A DNA stretch of 61,384 bases from JBBRVP01 sp038246785. Its GTDB lineage: Bacteria; Actinomycetota; Actinomycetes; Jiangellales; Jiangellaceae. Under the pieces are notes generated by a model that was not told the DNA's origin, ran no database searches, and saw only the letters and a program-made list of their open reading frames with translations. Below are positions 50,970 through 61,252 of this stretch, in pieces; within the stretch, counting starts at the first letter, position 1; each line of letters opens with the position of its first letter. A program made the translations under genes and the position numbers. The stretch is taken from positions 1 to 61,384 of the forward strand of contig JBBRVP010000018.1 of the NCBI GenBank assembly GCA_038246785.1, in the 5' to 3' direction.

Positions 50970-53767
50970 CCGCCCCGTACCGCCGGAAACTCATCGAGGT
51001 CGCTCTACCGCTGGAGGCCATCAACCGCGAGTCCGCACGAGAGAAGTCGATCCGGCACGGCCACCCCTCAACCTTGCACCTGTGGTGGGCTCGCCGGCCG
51101 TTGGCCGCCTGCCGGGCCGTGCTCTTCGCGCAGCTGGTCGATGACCCGTCGAGCCGACCCGAGGAGTTCCCCACCGAGGAGGCCCAAGCGGTCGAGCGGA
51201 AGCGGCTCTTCGACCTGATCGAGCGCCTCGTCGTGTGGGAGAACACCACCGACGAGCGCCTCCTCGCCGAAGCCCACGCCGAGATCGTCAAGTCCTGCGA
51301 CGGCAATCCGCCGGCGATCCTCGACCCCTTCGCCGGGGGCGGCTCCATCCCGTTGGAGGCACAACGGCTCGGGCTGGAAGCGCATGCCTCGGACCTGAAC
51401 CCTGTCGCTGTCCTGATCAACAAGGCCTTGATCGAGATCCCCCCGAAGTGGGCCGGGCGGCCCCCCGTCTTCCCCGGCGCCGCCGAATCCCGCCTCGGGG
51501 ACTGGCCTCGCGCCACCGGCCTAGCCGAGGACGTCCGCCGGTACGGCCAGTGGATGCGCGACGAATGCGAGCGGCGCGTCGGCCACCTATACCCCAAGGC
51601 CACCCTCGCCGACGGCAGCCCGGCAACCGTGATCGCCTGGATCTGGGCCCGCACCGTCACCTGCCCCAACCCCGCGTGCGGGGTCGCGATGCCTCTTGTC
51701 CGGTCCTGGTGGCTGGGAAAGAAGAAGGGCAAGGAGGCGTACGTCGTCCCTGTGACCGGCGGACCCCGGGTTGAGTTCACCATCGCCCACGACCCCAGGC
51801 GAGCACCGAGCAAGGACGACGACGGCACAGTCTCGCGCACCGGCGCCCACTGCGTGGCGTGCGATTCGGCTGTACCTCTCGCCTACATTCGAGCCGAAGG
51901 CAAGGCGGGAAGGATCAGCGCCCAGCTGATGGCCACCGTAGCCGAGGGAAGTCGACGCCGGATCTACCTCGCGCCGACGCACGAGCACGAGAAGGCCGCT
52001 GACGTCCCGGTTCCCGACGACGTACCCGACACGGAGTTGCCCGAGGCCGCCCTTGGGTTCCGAGTCCAGGCGTATGGCATGGATCACCATGCCGACCTGT
52101 TCACCCGCCGGCAGCTCACCGCCCTCACAACCTTCAGCGATCTCGTGCAAGAGGCCCGCGCGCGCGTGCTTGCGGATGCGGTGGCCGCTTGCGTGCCTGA
52201 CGACATTGCCGGACTCGAAGCTGGCGGAATGGGTGCTAGCGCATACGCCGACAGTGTGGCACTGTACTTGGGTTTGTGTGCCAGCAAGGCGGCGAATTTT
52301 CATTGTTCGCTAGGCCGGTGGCGCTCGGACGCAGACAAGACGGCGCCCGCATTTGCCCGTCAAACAATTTCAATGGTCTGGGATTTTGCTGAGGCCGCGC
52401 CGCTGGGCGGAGCCGGTGGGGATTGGACCGGAATCGTCGACGGGGCCGTCAAAGTGATCGGCTCCTCGAGGGCAGACGTCTCTGTCCCTGCCATGGTGCG
52501 CCAAGTGAGCGCGACCGAAAGAGACTTCGAGTCGCGCGTGGTTTGTACCGACCCTCCATATTACGACAATGTCGGGTATGCGGATCTAGCTGACTTCTTC
52601 TATGTCTGGCTCCGACGTTCGCTCAGGGAATCTGCTCCAAATCTGCTCGGAACCATGCTGACCCCCAAGGCGGACGAATTGGTGGCAGACCCTTTTCGGC
52701 GCGGAGGGGAGGAATTGGCGGGTTCTTTCTTCGAGGACGGGTTCACGCGGGTCTTTCGGAACATCAGAAGTGCCGTCGAGGCGACCTTCCCGACCACCGT
52801 GTTCTACGCCTTCAAGCAGGCGGAGACCGACTCAAAAGGAACGGCCAGCACCGGCTGGGAGGTTCTGCTTGGTGGGATGATTAGCCATGGGTGGCAGGTA
52901 ACTGCGACGTGGCCCGTACGAACGGAAATGGCCACTCGCATGCGGGGATTTGATTCGAATGCTCTTGCATCCTCAGTGGTTCTAACCCTGCGGCCTCGAT
53001 CGAGTTCTTCCGAGGCAATAAACCGGCGGTCGTTCCTCACGGCAATGAGAGCCGAACTGCCAAAGGCCCTCTTGGAACTTCAGCAGGGCAGCATCGCGCC
53101 AGTCGACCTGGCTCAGGCGGCGATCGGGCCGGGGATGCGGGTGTTCTCTCGCTACTCGAAGGTGGTGGAGGCCGACGGGTCGGATATGACGGTTCGTACA
53201 GCCCTGGCGCTGATCAATCAGACGCTCGACGAGGTGCTGGCCCAACAGGAGGGCGACTTCGACGCCGACACCCGGTTCTGCCTGAAGTGGTTCCAGCAGT
53301 TCGCCTTCACCGAGGGTGACTCCGGACAAGCCGACGTCCTGGCCAGAGCCACCAACACCTCAGTCCCTGGGCTAGTGCGCGGCGGCGTCTTTCGCGCCGT
53401 CGCGGGCAAGGCTCAACTGCTCGGGCCGGCGGATCTGGAGGCGGCGTGGGATCCAGTCCGCGACGTCCGGGTCAGTGTTTGGGAGGTGGTCGTACGCCTG
53501 GCGAAGGCACTCAACGAAGACGGACCGGCTGCGGCAACAGTGTTGATGGAGGGTGCCGCCCACCGCGTCGACCTTGACACCGCGAAGGAGCTGTCCTACC
53601 TGCTCTACAGCATCTGCGAACGGAAGGGCTGGGCACCGGTGGGGCTCCTCTTCAACGGCCTGGGTACTAGTTGGAACGATTTGGAGTCGGCTGCGCGCTC
53701 TATGGGCGGCAGGGTGGTCGGCGACCAGGCGACCCTCGACTTCGGTGACCCGGAGCATTCCGCATGA
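50966..53767 (+). CDS. DUF1156-family adenine-specific DNA methyltransferase 1
   Basis: 933 residues from ATG 50966. The DUF1156 domain (about 5-65) contains NRESAREKSIRHGHPSTLHL and WWARRPLAACRAVLFAQLVD. SAM-binding motif I is ILDPFAGGGSIPLEAQRLG (about 118). A zinc ribbon with CPNPACG (about 232) and CVACDS (about 297) lies in the middle. The catalytic motif VVCTDPPYYDNVGYADLADF (about 529) is the DPPY of N6-adenine enzymes; the long region between motif I and DPPY would recognise the target. The C-terminal part has VDLAQAAIGPGMRVFSRYSK and SWNDLESAARS. All key motifs are intact. The stretch around DPPY is markedly richer in A and T than the flanks. It overlaps methyltransferase 2 by four bases. 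Confidence 0.88.
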   Translation: MTAPYRRKLIEVALPLEAINRESAREKSIRHGHPSTLHLWWARRPLAACRAVLFAQLVDDPSSRPEEFPTEEAQAVERKRLFDLIERLVVWENTTDERLLAEAHAEIVKSCDGNPPAILDPFAGGGSIPLEAQRLGLEAHASDLNPVAVLINKALIEIPPKWAGRPPVFPGAAESRLGDWPRATGLAEDVRRYGQWMRDECERRVGHLYPKATLADGSPATVIAWIWARTVTCPNPACGVAMPLVRSWWLGKKKGKEAYVVPVTGGPRVEFTIAHDPRRAPSKDDDGTVSRTGAHCVACDSAVPLAYIRAEGKAGRISAQLMATVAEGSRRRIYLAPTHEHEKAADVPVPDDVPDTELPEAALGFRVQAYGMDHHADLFTRRQLTALTTFSDLVQEARARVLADAVAACVPDDIAGLEAGGMGASAYADSVALYLGLCASKAANFHCSLGRWRSDADKTAPAFARQTISMVWDFAEAAPLGGAGGDWTGIVDGAVKVIGSSRADVSVPAMVRQVSATERDFESRVVCTDPPYYDNVGYADLADFFYVWLRRSLRESAPNLLGTMLTPKADELVADPFRRGGEELAGSFFEDGFTRVFRNIRSAVEATFPTTVFYAFKQAETDSKGTASTGWEVLLGGMISHGWQVTATWPVRTEMATRMRGFDSNALASSVVLTLRPRSSSSEAINRRSFLTAMRAELPKALLELQQGSIAPVDLAQAAIGPGMRVFSRYSKVVEADGSDMTVRTALALINQTLDEVLAQQEGDFDADTRFCLKWFQQFAFTEGDSGQADVLARATNTSVPGLVRGGVFRAVAGKAQLLGPADLEAAWDPVRDVRVSVWEVVVRLAKALNEDGPAAATVLMEGAAHRVDLDTAKELSYLLYSICERKGWAPVGLLFNGLGTSWNDLESAARSMGGRVVGDQATLDFGDPEHSA
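52240..53100 (+). other. AT-richer patch within methyltransferase 1
   Basis: By eye, bases from about 52,240 to 53,100 have many more A/T runs (GCGAATTTTCATTGTTCG, CAAACAATTTCAATGG, CTTTTCGG) and A/T-ending codons than either side. The patch covers the catalytic DPPY region while the reading frame stays intact. It suggests replacement of part of the gene by recombination from a less GC-rich relative. Confidence 0.6.
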
Positions 53768-56497
53768 GCCGCAAGCTGATCGAGACGGCCATGCCGCTGG
53801 ATGTCGTGAGCCGGCATGCCTCGCGGGAGAAATCGATCCGGCACGGGCATCCCTCCACCCTGCACCTGTGGTGGTCTCGCAAGCCGTTGGCGGCAGCCCG
53901 GGCCGTGCTGTTCGCGCAACTCGTCGATGACCCAGCCTCCCGGCCCGACCTCTTCCCGACGCCAGAACTGCAGGATGCCGAGCGGGCCCGGCTGCTCGAC
54001 CTCGTGGGTCGGATGAGTGCCTGGGACGCCACCGTCGATCAGCCGCTGATGCGTCAGGTACGTCAGGAGGTCGCCGCGGCGTGCGGTCAGGACGACGTCG
54101 TGATCTGGGACCCTTTCGCCGGCGGGGGATCCATCCCGCTTGAAGGCCAACGTCTGGCCGTCCCGGTGGTATCCAGCGACCTCAACCCGGTCGCGGTCTT
54201 GTTGCAGCGCGCTCTGTTGGAGCTGCCCAGGAAATGGCGCGGCCGGCAGCCTGTCGCGCGTGTGTCGACTCGGCTCCTGCCGGCCGAGAAGGCAGAGGGT
54301 TTGGCCGCCGACGTCCGGGCGTACGGGGAGCGGGTGCTCGCCGCCGCGGGCGAGCAACTGCGCCCGCACTACCCGCTGGTCCACTGGGGTGGCGGCGACC
54401 ATGAGGTCGCCGCCTATCTGTGGGTGCGCACCGTGGAGTGCGGCAACCCCGCCTGCGGGGCCATCGTCCCGATGCTGAGCAACCCGTGGTTGCGCCGTAA
54501 GAATGGGCAGGAGGCGTGGCTCGACCCCTGGTGGGACGGTCAGGCCATCCAGTTCCGCGTCGTGGAGGGCGCCGCGGCCGTGGCCCGTACGGGGCGCGGC
54601 GCGGTGTTCGTCTGCGTCGCTTGTGGCACCCCCACCACCGCTGATGACGTCAAGGGCCATGCCCGGGAGCGAGGTCTTGGGCGGGCGCTTCGCTGCGTCG
54701 TCCCCGACTCCGGTCCGCGCCGTCCCTTCCTGGTCGTCCCTGAGCCCGATGTCTGTCCACCCATCGACGAGTCTGTAGGGGGCGACCTGGAACTCGATCT
54801 CGACCCGCTGGTGTCCAACGCCCCCACCTACGGGGTGTTCACGCTCGGTGACCTACACCTGCCGCGCCAGCGCGCCGCGCTGGACGCCTTCGCTGAGGCA
54901 GTGCGATCGATCACCCCCGCGGTGCGTGAGGCCGCGCTCTCGGCCGGCTGGAACGACGCTGACGCGGTCGACTACGCGCGCGACGTCACCATTCTGCTCG
55001 GCTTGGTGCTCGGCCGGCTCAGCAACCGGATGTCCACGGCCTGCATCTGGAACGCGCACCTGGGGCTGGTGGAACAGACGTTCATTCAGAACAATGCCAT
55101 CGCCTATCCCTGGGACTTCGCCGAGGCCAACCCGCTGTCCCGCGCGTCCGGCAGTTGGCCGAGTCAGCTCGACTGGGTGGTGCGGGTGATCGAGCGCTGC
55201 GACCCCGCAGCGGACGCAGACGTCGTCCTGCACGACGCCCGCACGCCGCGCGGCGCTGCGGGGCAGGTCGGTCGTGGTCTCGACCGACCCGCCCTACTTC
55301 GACTACTTCCTCTACTCCTCCCTGAGCGATTACTTCTACGTCTGGTTGCGCCGTGCGCTCCGGGAGGTGTCCCCGGAGCTGTTCGCCACTATTGCCACCC
55401 CGCGGAGCGCGGAGATCGTGATGCGAGCCGGGGGAGTGAGTGCGTCCCGGGAATCGTTCCTGGAGGGGCTCAAGGCGTCCATGGCGTGCATCGCGGCGAA
55501 TGCTTCGACGGATTTCCCGATCACGATCTACTACGCGTACAAGTCCACCGAGGGCACCGGGGGTGGGGTCTCCGCGTGGGAGGCCTTCCTGGGCGCGGTG
55601 AAGGCAGCGGGGCTGGTGATCACGGCCACCTGGCCGATCCGGACCGAGCGCACCGAGGGCATAAAGACGGGCACCAACAGCCTCGCTTCCTCCATTGTCG
55701 TGGTCTGTAGGCAGCGGCCGGCATCTGCGCCCAGGGCCGACCGACGGCGCTTCCTCGCGGATCTGCGGGACCAGGTACCGGCCGCGGTCCGACGTTTGCA
55801 GGAGGCGGGGATTTCTCCTGTCGACTTGGCTCAGGCCGCGATCGGACCGGGTATGGCTGTCTTCACCAGCTACGCCGACGTTGTCGATGCGGACGGCGCG
55901 AGTGTTCCCGTGGGAGCCGCCCTCGACCTCGTGAACCAGGTCCTCGGAGAGGCACTCAGCCAGCAGGAAGGCGACCTGGACGCCGAGTCGCGGTTCTGTC
56001 TCGCCTGGTTCGAACAGTACGGGTTCACCCAGGGGCCATACGGGGTCGCGGACGGCCTGGCCAAGGCGAAGAACACCAGCGTCACCAGCCTGGAGCGCAG
56101 CGGCGTCCTACGAGCGGGGGCGGGGTCCGTGCGGCTGCTCGCCCCGGCCGACCTGCCCGCCGGCTACCGGATCGAGACCGACCGGTGGACGCCTACCTGG
56201 GAGGTCGTGCTCCATCTCGCGCGGGCGCTGAACCAGGACGGTGCCCAGGCTGCCGCGACGCTGATGGCGGCCGCCGCTGATCGGGTCGACCTGCCGGCCT
56301 GCCAGGAGCTGGCGTACCTGCTGTACCGGATCTGTGAGCGCAAGGGGTGGCCGCAGCCGGCGGCCCTGTTCAACGGCCTGGGCACCTCCTGGAACGATCT
56401 GGAGTCGCTGGGGCGTTCGGCCACTGCTAACCGCCCGGTTGGCTCGAGCCGGGCGGGGCAAGGACTGCTTTCCTTCGATGACGAGCCAGCGGAGTAG
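53764..56497 (+). pseudogene. DUF1156-family adenine methyltransferase 2, interrupted by a one-base frameshift
   Basis: The first part reads from ATG 53764 and has the DUF1156 domain (REKSIRHGHPSTLHLWWSRK), motif I WDPFAGGGSIPLEGQRL (about 116) and the zinc ribbon CGNPACG and CVACGTP. Near 55260-55263 a run of four G (GCTGCGGGGCAGG) shifts the frame. The rest (SVVVSTDPPYFDYFLYSSLS onward) is in the next frame and ends at TAG 56495-56497. Removing one G restores about 910 residues colinear with methyltransferase 1. Without correction the first product ends at 55710 and lacks DPPY. A sequencing error, a real mutation or +1 programmed frameshifting are all possible. Confidence 0.8.
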
Positions 56498-56499
56498 TG

Positions 56500-59400
56500 A
56501 TGGCGGCAAGTAACCGCGACCGGGTCGGGCAAGGCTTTGAGTTGCTGGCGCAAGGGCTCGCGCCCTATGTCGACCAGCGGATGACCGCGGCCGGCGGGGC
56601 TGGAGGCGGGAACTGGATTGCCCTGCTGGAGGCCAGGGACCAGGCCCGGACCGGCGGTGGCGCCCGGTCCTTCGAGCTGACCGACCCGTCGTTCCAGCTG
56701 CGGGTCCTTACCGAGGAGTGGAGGGTCTTCAAGGACTCCCTCTCCCGGGTCGAGCAGTCCTTCGCCTCCGAACTGCGGGACACCCGCAACAAGTGGGCGC
56801 ACAACGCCGCGTTCTCCGGGGACGACACGTACCGCGCGCTGGACACGATCGAGCGGCTACTGGTCGCGATCGGGGCCGCGGCCCCGGCCGACGAGGTGCG
56901 GCGATTGCGCTCGGAGCATCAGCGGGTCAGCTTCGAGGCGGAGACCAAGCGGCTGGTGCGGGTGCAGGAGTCTGTCGTGTCCGTCGCGGGGCAGGGCCTG
57001 AAGCCGTGGCGGGAGGTGTTGCGGCCGCACGACGACGTGGCCACCGGCAACTTCTCGGCGAGTGAGTTTGCCGCGGATTTGCACATGGTGGCCTTCGCGG
57101 GCGAGGACCAGACCGTCGGCATGGAATACCGGGAGCCGGTGCAGTTCTTCCGGCGCACCTACCTGACGGAGGGGCTGCGCGAGCTGTTGGAGCGCGCCGT
57201 GAAGCGGATGTCGGGAGACTCCAACGCCAGCCCGATCATCAACCTGCAGACCAACTTCGGCGGTGGGAAGACTCACTCGATGCTCGCGCTGTGGCACCTG
57301 CTGTCGGGCACCCCGACCAGCGACCTGCCGCAGGAGGTGCAAGAGCTGATCGGCGACCGGGCGTTGCCCGCCCACGTCAGCCGGGTCGCGCTGGTGGGCA
57401 CGCACCTGCCCCCCTCGGGCAGCATCAAGCCGGACGGCACGGCGGTCGGCACGATCTGGGGGGAGCTGGCCTGGCAACTCGGCGGGGCAGAGGCGTTCCG
57501 GCTCGTCGCCGAGGCGGACGCAACCCGGACCACCCCCGGGGACCAGTTGCGGGACCTGATCGCGGCGCACGCGCCCTGCCTGATCCTGGTGGATGAGTGG
57601 GTCGCCTACGCCCGGCAGCTATGGGGGCGGGAAGATCTGGCTGCCGGAACGTTCGACACCCAGTTCACCTTCGCGCAGTCGCTGACCGAGATCGTCAAGA
57701 CCGTTCCTGGTGCCCTGCTGGTGATCTCGATCCCGGCCTCCCACGACCCCGAACGGGACGGCGAGTCGGGGGGAACGGCCATTGAAGTGGGCGGTCCGAA
57801 CGGCCAGGAGGCATTGCAGCGCCTGCAGAACGTGGTCCGCCGGCTGGCCGACCAGTGGCGGCCGGCGAGTGCACAGGAGTCGTTCGAGATCGTCCGGCGG
57901 CGGCTGTTCCAGGACCCGAGCGCGGAGGTGCTGGCGGACATCTCAGCGGTGGCCCGCCAGTTCGGCCAGTTCTACCTCAAGCACACCGGGGAGTTCCCGC
58001 GGGAGGTGACGGCCGACCCGATCCGCTACGAGCAGCGGATCAAGGCCGCCTACCCGATCCACCCGGAGCTGTTCGACCGCTTGTACGAGGACTGGTCGAC
58101 GCTGGACCGGTTCCAGCGCACCCGCGGGGTGCTCCGGCTGGTCAGCTCGGTCGTACATGCGCTATGGGTGGCCCAGGACGCAGCCCCCATGATCATGCCC
58201 GGCACCATCCCGCTGGACATTCCCACGGTCGCCAGTGAGATCACGCAGTACCTGCCCGACTCGTGGAAGCCGATCGTCGACGCCGACATCGACGGTCTCG
58301 GCTCGACCCCGGTGAAGATCGACACCGAGCGTCCGACGTTGGGAGCCCGGGCGATGACCAGGCGGCTCGCGCGGTCGGTCTTCATGGGCTCGGCCCCCAC
58401 CCTGCGGTCCGCACACCGGGGCGTGGACCGGCAGCGGGTCTGGTTGGGCGCCGCCGTCCCCGGGGACACGGTCGGAAACTTCGGGTCCGCCATCGACCTG
58501 CTCTCCCAGCGCGCCACCTACCTCTACGTCGAGGGCAACCGGTACTGGTACGACACCCAGGCCTCGGTCACGCGCACGGCGGCCGACCACGCCGACGGGT
58601 TGCGGGAACGCCCGGAAGAGGTCTGGAAGGAGATCGTCGACCGGATCCGCGCCACCGAGGCCCGCCAGCGGGGCGGTTTCGGCGGAGTCCACGTCGCGCC
58701 CGATACCTCCGCCGACGTCCCGGACACCGAGGAGGTCCGGCTCGTCATCCTGCACCCGTCGGCCCCGCACAGCCGCGGCTCGGAGGACTCCGCCGCGCGC
58801 CGGTTCGCGGCCGACGTCTTCGAGCACCGGGGGACGGCGCAGCGGATCTATCGCAACATGGTGGTGTTCCTGGCTCCGGACTCCAAGCGGGTCGAGGAGC
58901 TGACGGACGCCGCCCGCGACTACATGGCCTGGGACTGGGTCTATCTGCGGCGGGAGGAACTCAACCTCTCACCGCAGCAGGTCCGGGTGGTCGACACCAA
59001 CCGGCAACGCAGCGACGACGCCGTCACCTCGCGGATCGCCCAGACCTACCACTGGGCTCTCGTACCCGAACAGCCCGACCCAAAAGCACCCGCTGTGATC
59101 TCCGTGGAGAAGGCGGACGGTGCGACGGAGCGACTGGCCGACCGGGTCACCGACAAGCTGCGGCGCAGTGGCCTGCTGGCCGACGTGGTCGCGGCCCGAT
59201 CCTTGCGGCTGGACCTGGATTCCAAACTCACGACGGTGTGGGGGCGCGGGCACCTCAGCGTCGGAGAGCTGTGGGGCTACTACTGCCGCTACCCCTACCT
59301 GACCCGGCTGCGGGACCGCAGCGTCCTCGCTGACGGCGTCGAGTCGGCGCTCTCGGCCTTCACCTGGGAGATCGAGGGATTCGCGCTCGCCGCCGGGTAC

Positions 59401-59847
59401 GACGAGGCGACCGGCCGATACTCCGGACTCGTCCTGCCCAGCGGGAACGCCCACTTCGGCGCCATCACAGACGCCACCCTCCTGGTCAACCCCTCCGCCG
59501 CCCGAGCGCAGCAGGACAAAGACGCGCCCCCAGACGTCATCTCTGCGCCGGGAACTACCCCTGGATCAGGACTTGAGCCAACTCCTGGCCCGGACGTTGC
59601 TCCGCCGCCGGCCAACACCCGGTTCTTCGGCGTCTACCGGATCGACCCCGAGCGATACAGCCGCGACTTCACCCGGCTCAGTCAAGAGATCCTCCAACAG
59701 CTCACCGCGGTCGACAGCGTCCACCTCGACGTCACAGTCGAAATCCACGCCCGCCGCGACGACGGGTTCCCCGACGACAAGGTCCGAGTGGTGCTGGAGA
59801 ACGCCCGGACGCTGAAATTCGAACAGTCCGCCTTCGAGGATCAGTAG
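56500..59847 (+). CDS. DUF499 ATPase with N-terminal Swt1-type HEPN domain
   Basis: 1115 residues from ATG 56500 (GGAG five bases upstream); GTG 56497 is possible. Residues 1-135 match the Swt1-like HEPN domain: VGQGFELLAQGLAPYVDQRM, ASELRDTRNKWAHNAAFSGD and YRALDTIERLLVAIGAA. The RNKWAH segment (Arg96-His101) is an R-x4-H motif, the catalytic pair of HEPN ribonucleases. The DUF499 ATPase has NFGGGKTHSMLALWHLLSG (Walker A, about 252) and APCLILVDEWVAYARQLWG (Walker B, about 360). A Pro-rich linker near 1010-1040 leads to a C-terminal domain (FFGVYRIDPERYSRDFTRLS). DUF499 proteins commonly accompany DUF1156 methyltransferases in defence islands. Confidence 0.85.
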   Translation: MAASNRDRVGQGFELLAQGLAPYVDQRMTAAGGAGGGNWIALLEARDQARTGGGARSFELTDPSFQLRVLTEEWRVFKDSLSRVEQSFASELRDTRNKWAHNAAFSGDDTYRALDTIERLLVAIGAAAPADEVRRLRSEHQRVSFEAETKRLVRVQESVVSVAGQGLKPWREVLRPHDDVATGNFSASEFAADLHMVAFAGEDQTVGMEYREPVQFFRRTYLTEGLRELLERAVKRMSGDSNASPIINLQTNFGGGKTHSMLALWHLLSGTPTSDLPQEVQELIGDRALPAHVSRVALVGTHLPPSGSIKPDGTAVGTIWGELAWQLGGAEAFRLVAEADATRTTPGDQLRDLIAAHAPCLILVDEWVAYARQLWGREDLAAGTFDTQFTFAQSLTEIVKTVPGALLVISIPASHDPERDGESGGTAIEVGGPNGQEALQRLQNVVRRLADQWRPASAQESFEIVRRRLFQDPSAEVLADISAVARQFGQFYLKHTGEFPREVTADPIRYEQRIKAAYPIHPELFDRLYEDWSTLDRFQRTRGVLRLVSSVVHALWVAQDAAPMIMPGTIPLDIPTVASEITQYLPDSWKPIVDADIDGLGSTPVKIDTERPTLGARAMTRRLARSVFMGSAPTLRSAHRGVDRQRVWLGAAVPGDTVGNFGSAIDLLSQRATYLYVEGNRYWYDTQASVTRTAADHADGLRERPEEVWKEIVDRIRATEARQRGGFGGVHVAPDTSADVPDTEEVRLVILHPSAPHSRGSEDSAARRFAADVFEHRGTAQRIYRNMVVFLAPDSKRVEELTDAARDYMAWDWVYLRREELNLSPQQVRVVDTNRQRSDDAVTSRIAQTYHWALVPEQPDPKAPAVISVEKADGATERLADRVTDKLRRSGLLADVVAARSLRLDLDSKLTTVWGRGHLSVGELWGYYCRYPYLTRLRDRSVLADGVESALSAFTWEIEGFALAAGYDEATGRYSGLVLPSGNAHFGAITDATLLVNPSAARAQQDKDAPPDVISAPGTTPGSGLEPTPGPDVAPPPANTRFFGVYRIDPERYSRDFTRLSQEILQQLTAVDSVHLDVTVEIHARRDDGFPDDKVRVVLENARTLKFEQSAFEDQ

Positions 59848-59853
59848 CCCACC

Positions 59854-61252
59854 ATGGCGGCCGCTGCATCGGGAGTCCCACCCGGCTCTATCGATCAGCC
59901 TGTGCTGGTCGGCTCAGCCGCGCGGGAACTCCTGGCCCGGGCGGACGATCTGTCGGGGCGAGCACACACCGTCGTCCACGGTGAGGCCCAGTCCATGCGC
60001 GAGGTCCAGCAGAGGTTCGCTGCCCTAAGGCATCAGATGCTGCGCCGGGAGCTGGCCAAGATCCCGGTTGCCCGATTGAAAGACACCACCGACGGTCGCC
60101 TTCGCCTCGGACCGCTGGAAGCCTCCGGCTACGGCACCGTCCTCGACGTCCTGGAAGCCTCACCGACCCGACTGCAACAAGTACCCAACGTCGGACCCCA
60201 GACCGCGATGCAGGCGCACGCAGCGGCCCGGCAGATCGCTGCTGCCGTCGAAGAGGGGCTCAAGGTCCGCATCGACCTCGACCCGGCGGACCCCGTCAGC
60301 GGCGGGTTGGTTTCCGCCGTGCATCATCACGACCGAGTGGATCGCGCTCTCGCCCCGCTGCGCGAATCGGCAAGCCGACTCGACGTCGAGCTATCGAGCC
60401 TGATCGCCGCGGCCGCGCCAGCGAGGGGCCGGGTTCGGCACTTCTTCACCGGCTCACGCCGCAAAGCCGAGGCCGCCGACGCGTTGTCGAGGTTGCAGCA
60501 CTGGATCTCTTGGGCTGACCAGAACCGAACGTGGGAGAGCCTCGACCAGGCCGCGCGGGTGATCAAACTGCCGCCGCCCAGCCAGGACGCGGTATGGCAG
60601 GACTTTCAGAAGCGCTCGCCGGAGTACTACGGCGTGCTCGGGCAGCTCGTAGACCTCAAGCTCGACGTCGCCGCGTCCGAGGGCTTTCTCCCGGCAGAGA
60701 TCGTGGCCCGAGTCCACGAACAGGCCCTGGACGACACGTTCCGACGGGTCTCGCTGCGCGGCTACCAGTCCTTCGGCGCCCGCTTCGCCCTGGTCCAGCG
60801 CCGAGTGATCATCGGCGACGAAATGGGACTCGGAAAGACGATCGAAGCCATCGCGGCGATGGCTCATCTGAAGGCGACCGGGGCCACCCACTTCCTGGTC
60901 GTCTGCCCGGCCAGCGTCCTGATCAACTGGACCCGCGAGGTCGCCTTACGCAGCACCCTGCGCGTCTTGCCGCTGTACGGCCCGGAACGCGGGCGCAACC
61001 TCAAGACCTGGATCTCGCGAGGTGATGTCGCCGTCACCACCTACGAGTCTCTGCGTGGCCTAGAGACCCCCGTCGAGACGGCCATCGGGATGCTGGTCGT
61101 GGACGAGGCCCACTACGCCAAGAACCCCTCGGCGCAACGTTCGCGCAGCGTCGCGACCTGGGTCGACCGAGCGCAACGGGTGTTGTTCCTCACCGGCACT
61201 CCGATGGAGAACCGGGTCGAGGAGTTCCGCAATCTCGTGGCCTACCGGAAGA
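59854..61252 (+). pseudogene. Second SNF2-family helicase, truncated by an insertion sequence
   Basis: ATG 59854 opens six bases after the DUF499 gene. The N-terminal region includes a helix-hairpin-helix-like stretch LQQVPNVGPQTAMQAHAAAR (about 107-126). Then come DTFRRVSLRGYQSFGARFAL, Walker A IIGDEMGLGKTIEAIAAMAH (about 320), MLVVDEAHYAKN (about 413) and VLFLTGTPMENRVEEFRNLV (about 449). The native sequence ends at about VAYR, and the frame runs on through IS sequence to TGA at 61294-61296. The whole second RecA-like lobe is missing, so the product cannot be an active translocase unless the rest is rejoined. The remainder probably lies beyond the right edge. Confidence 0.82.
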
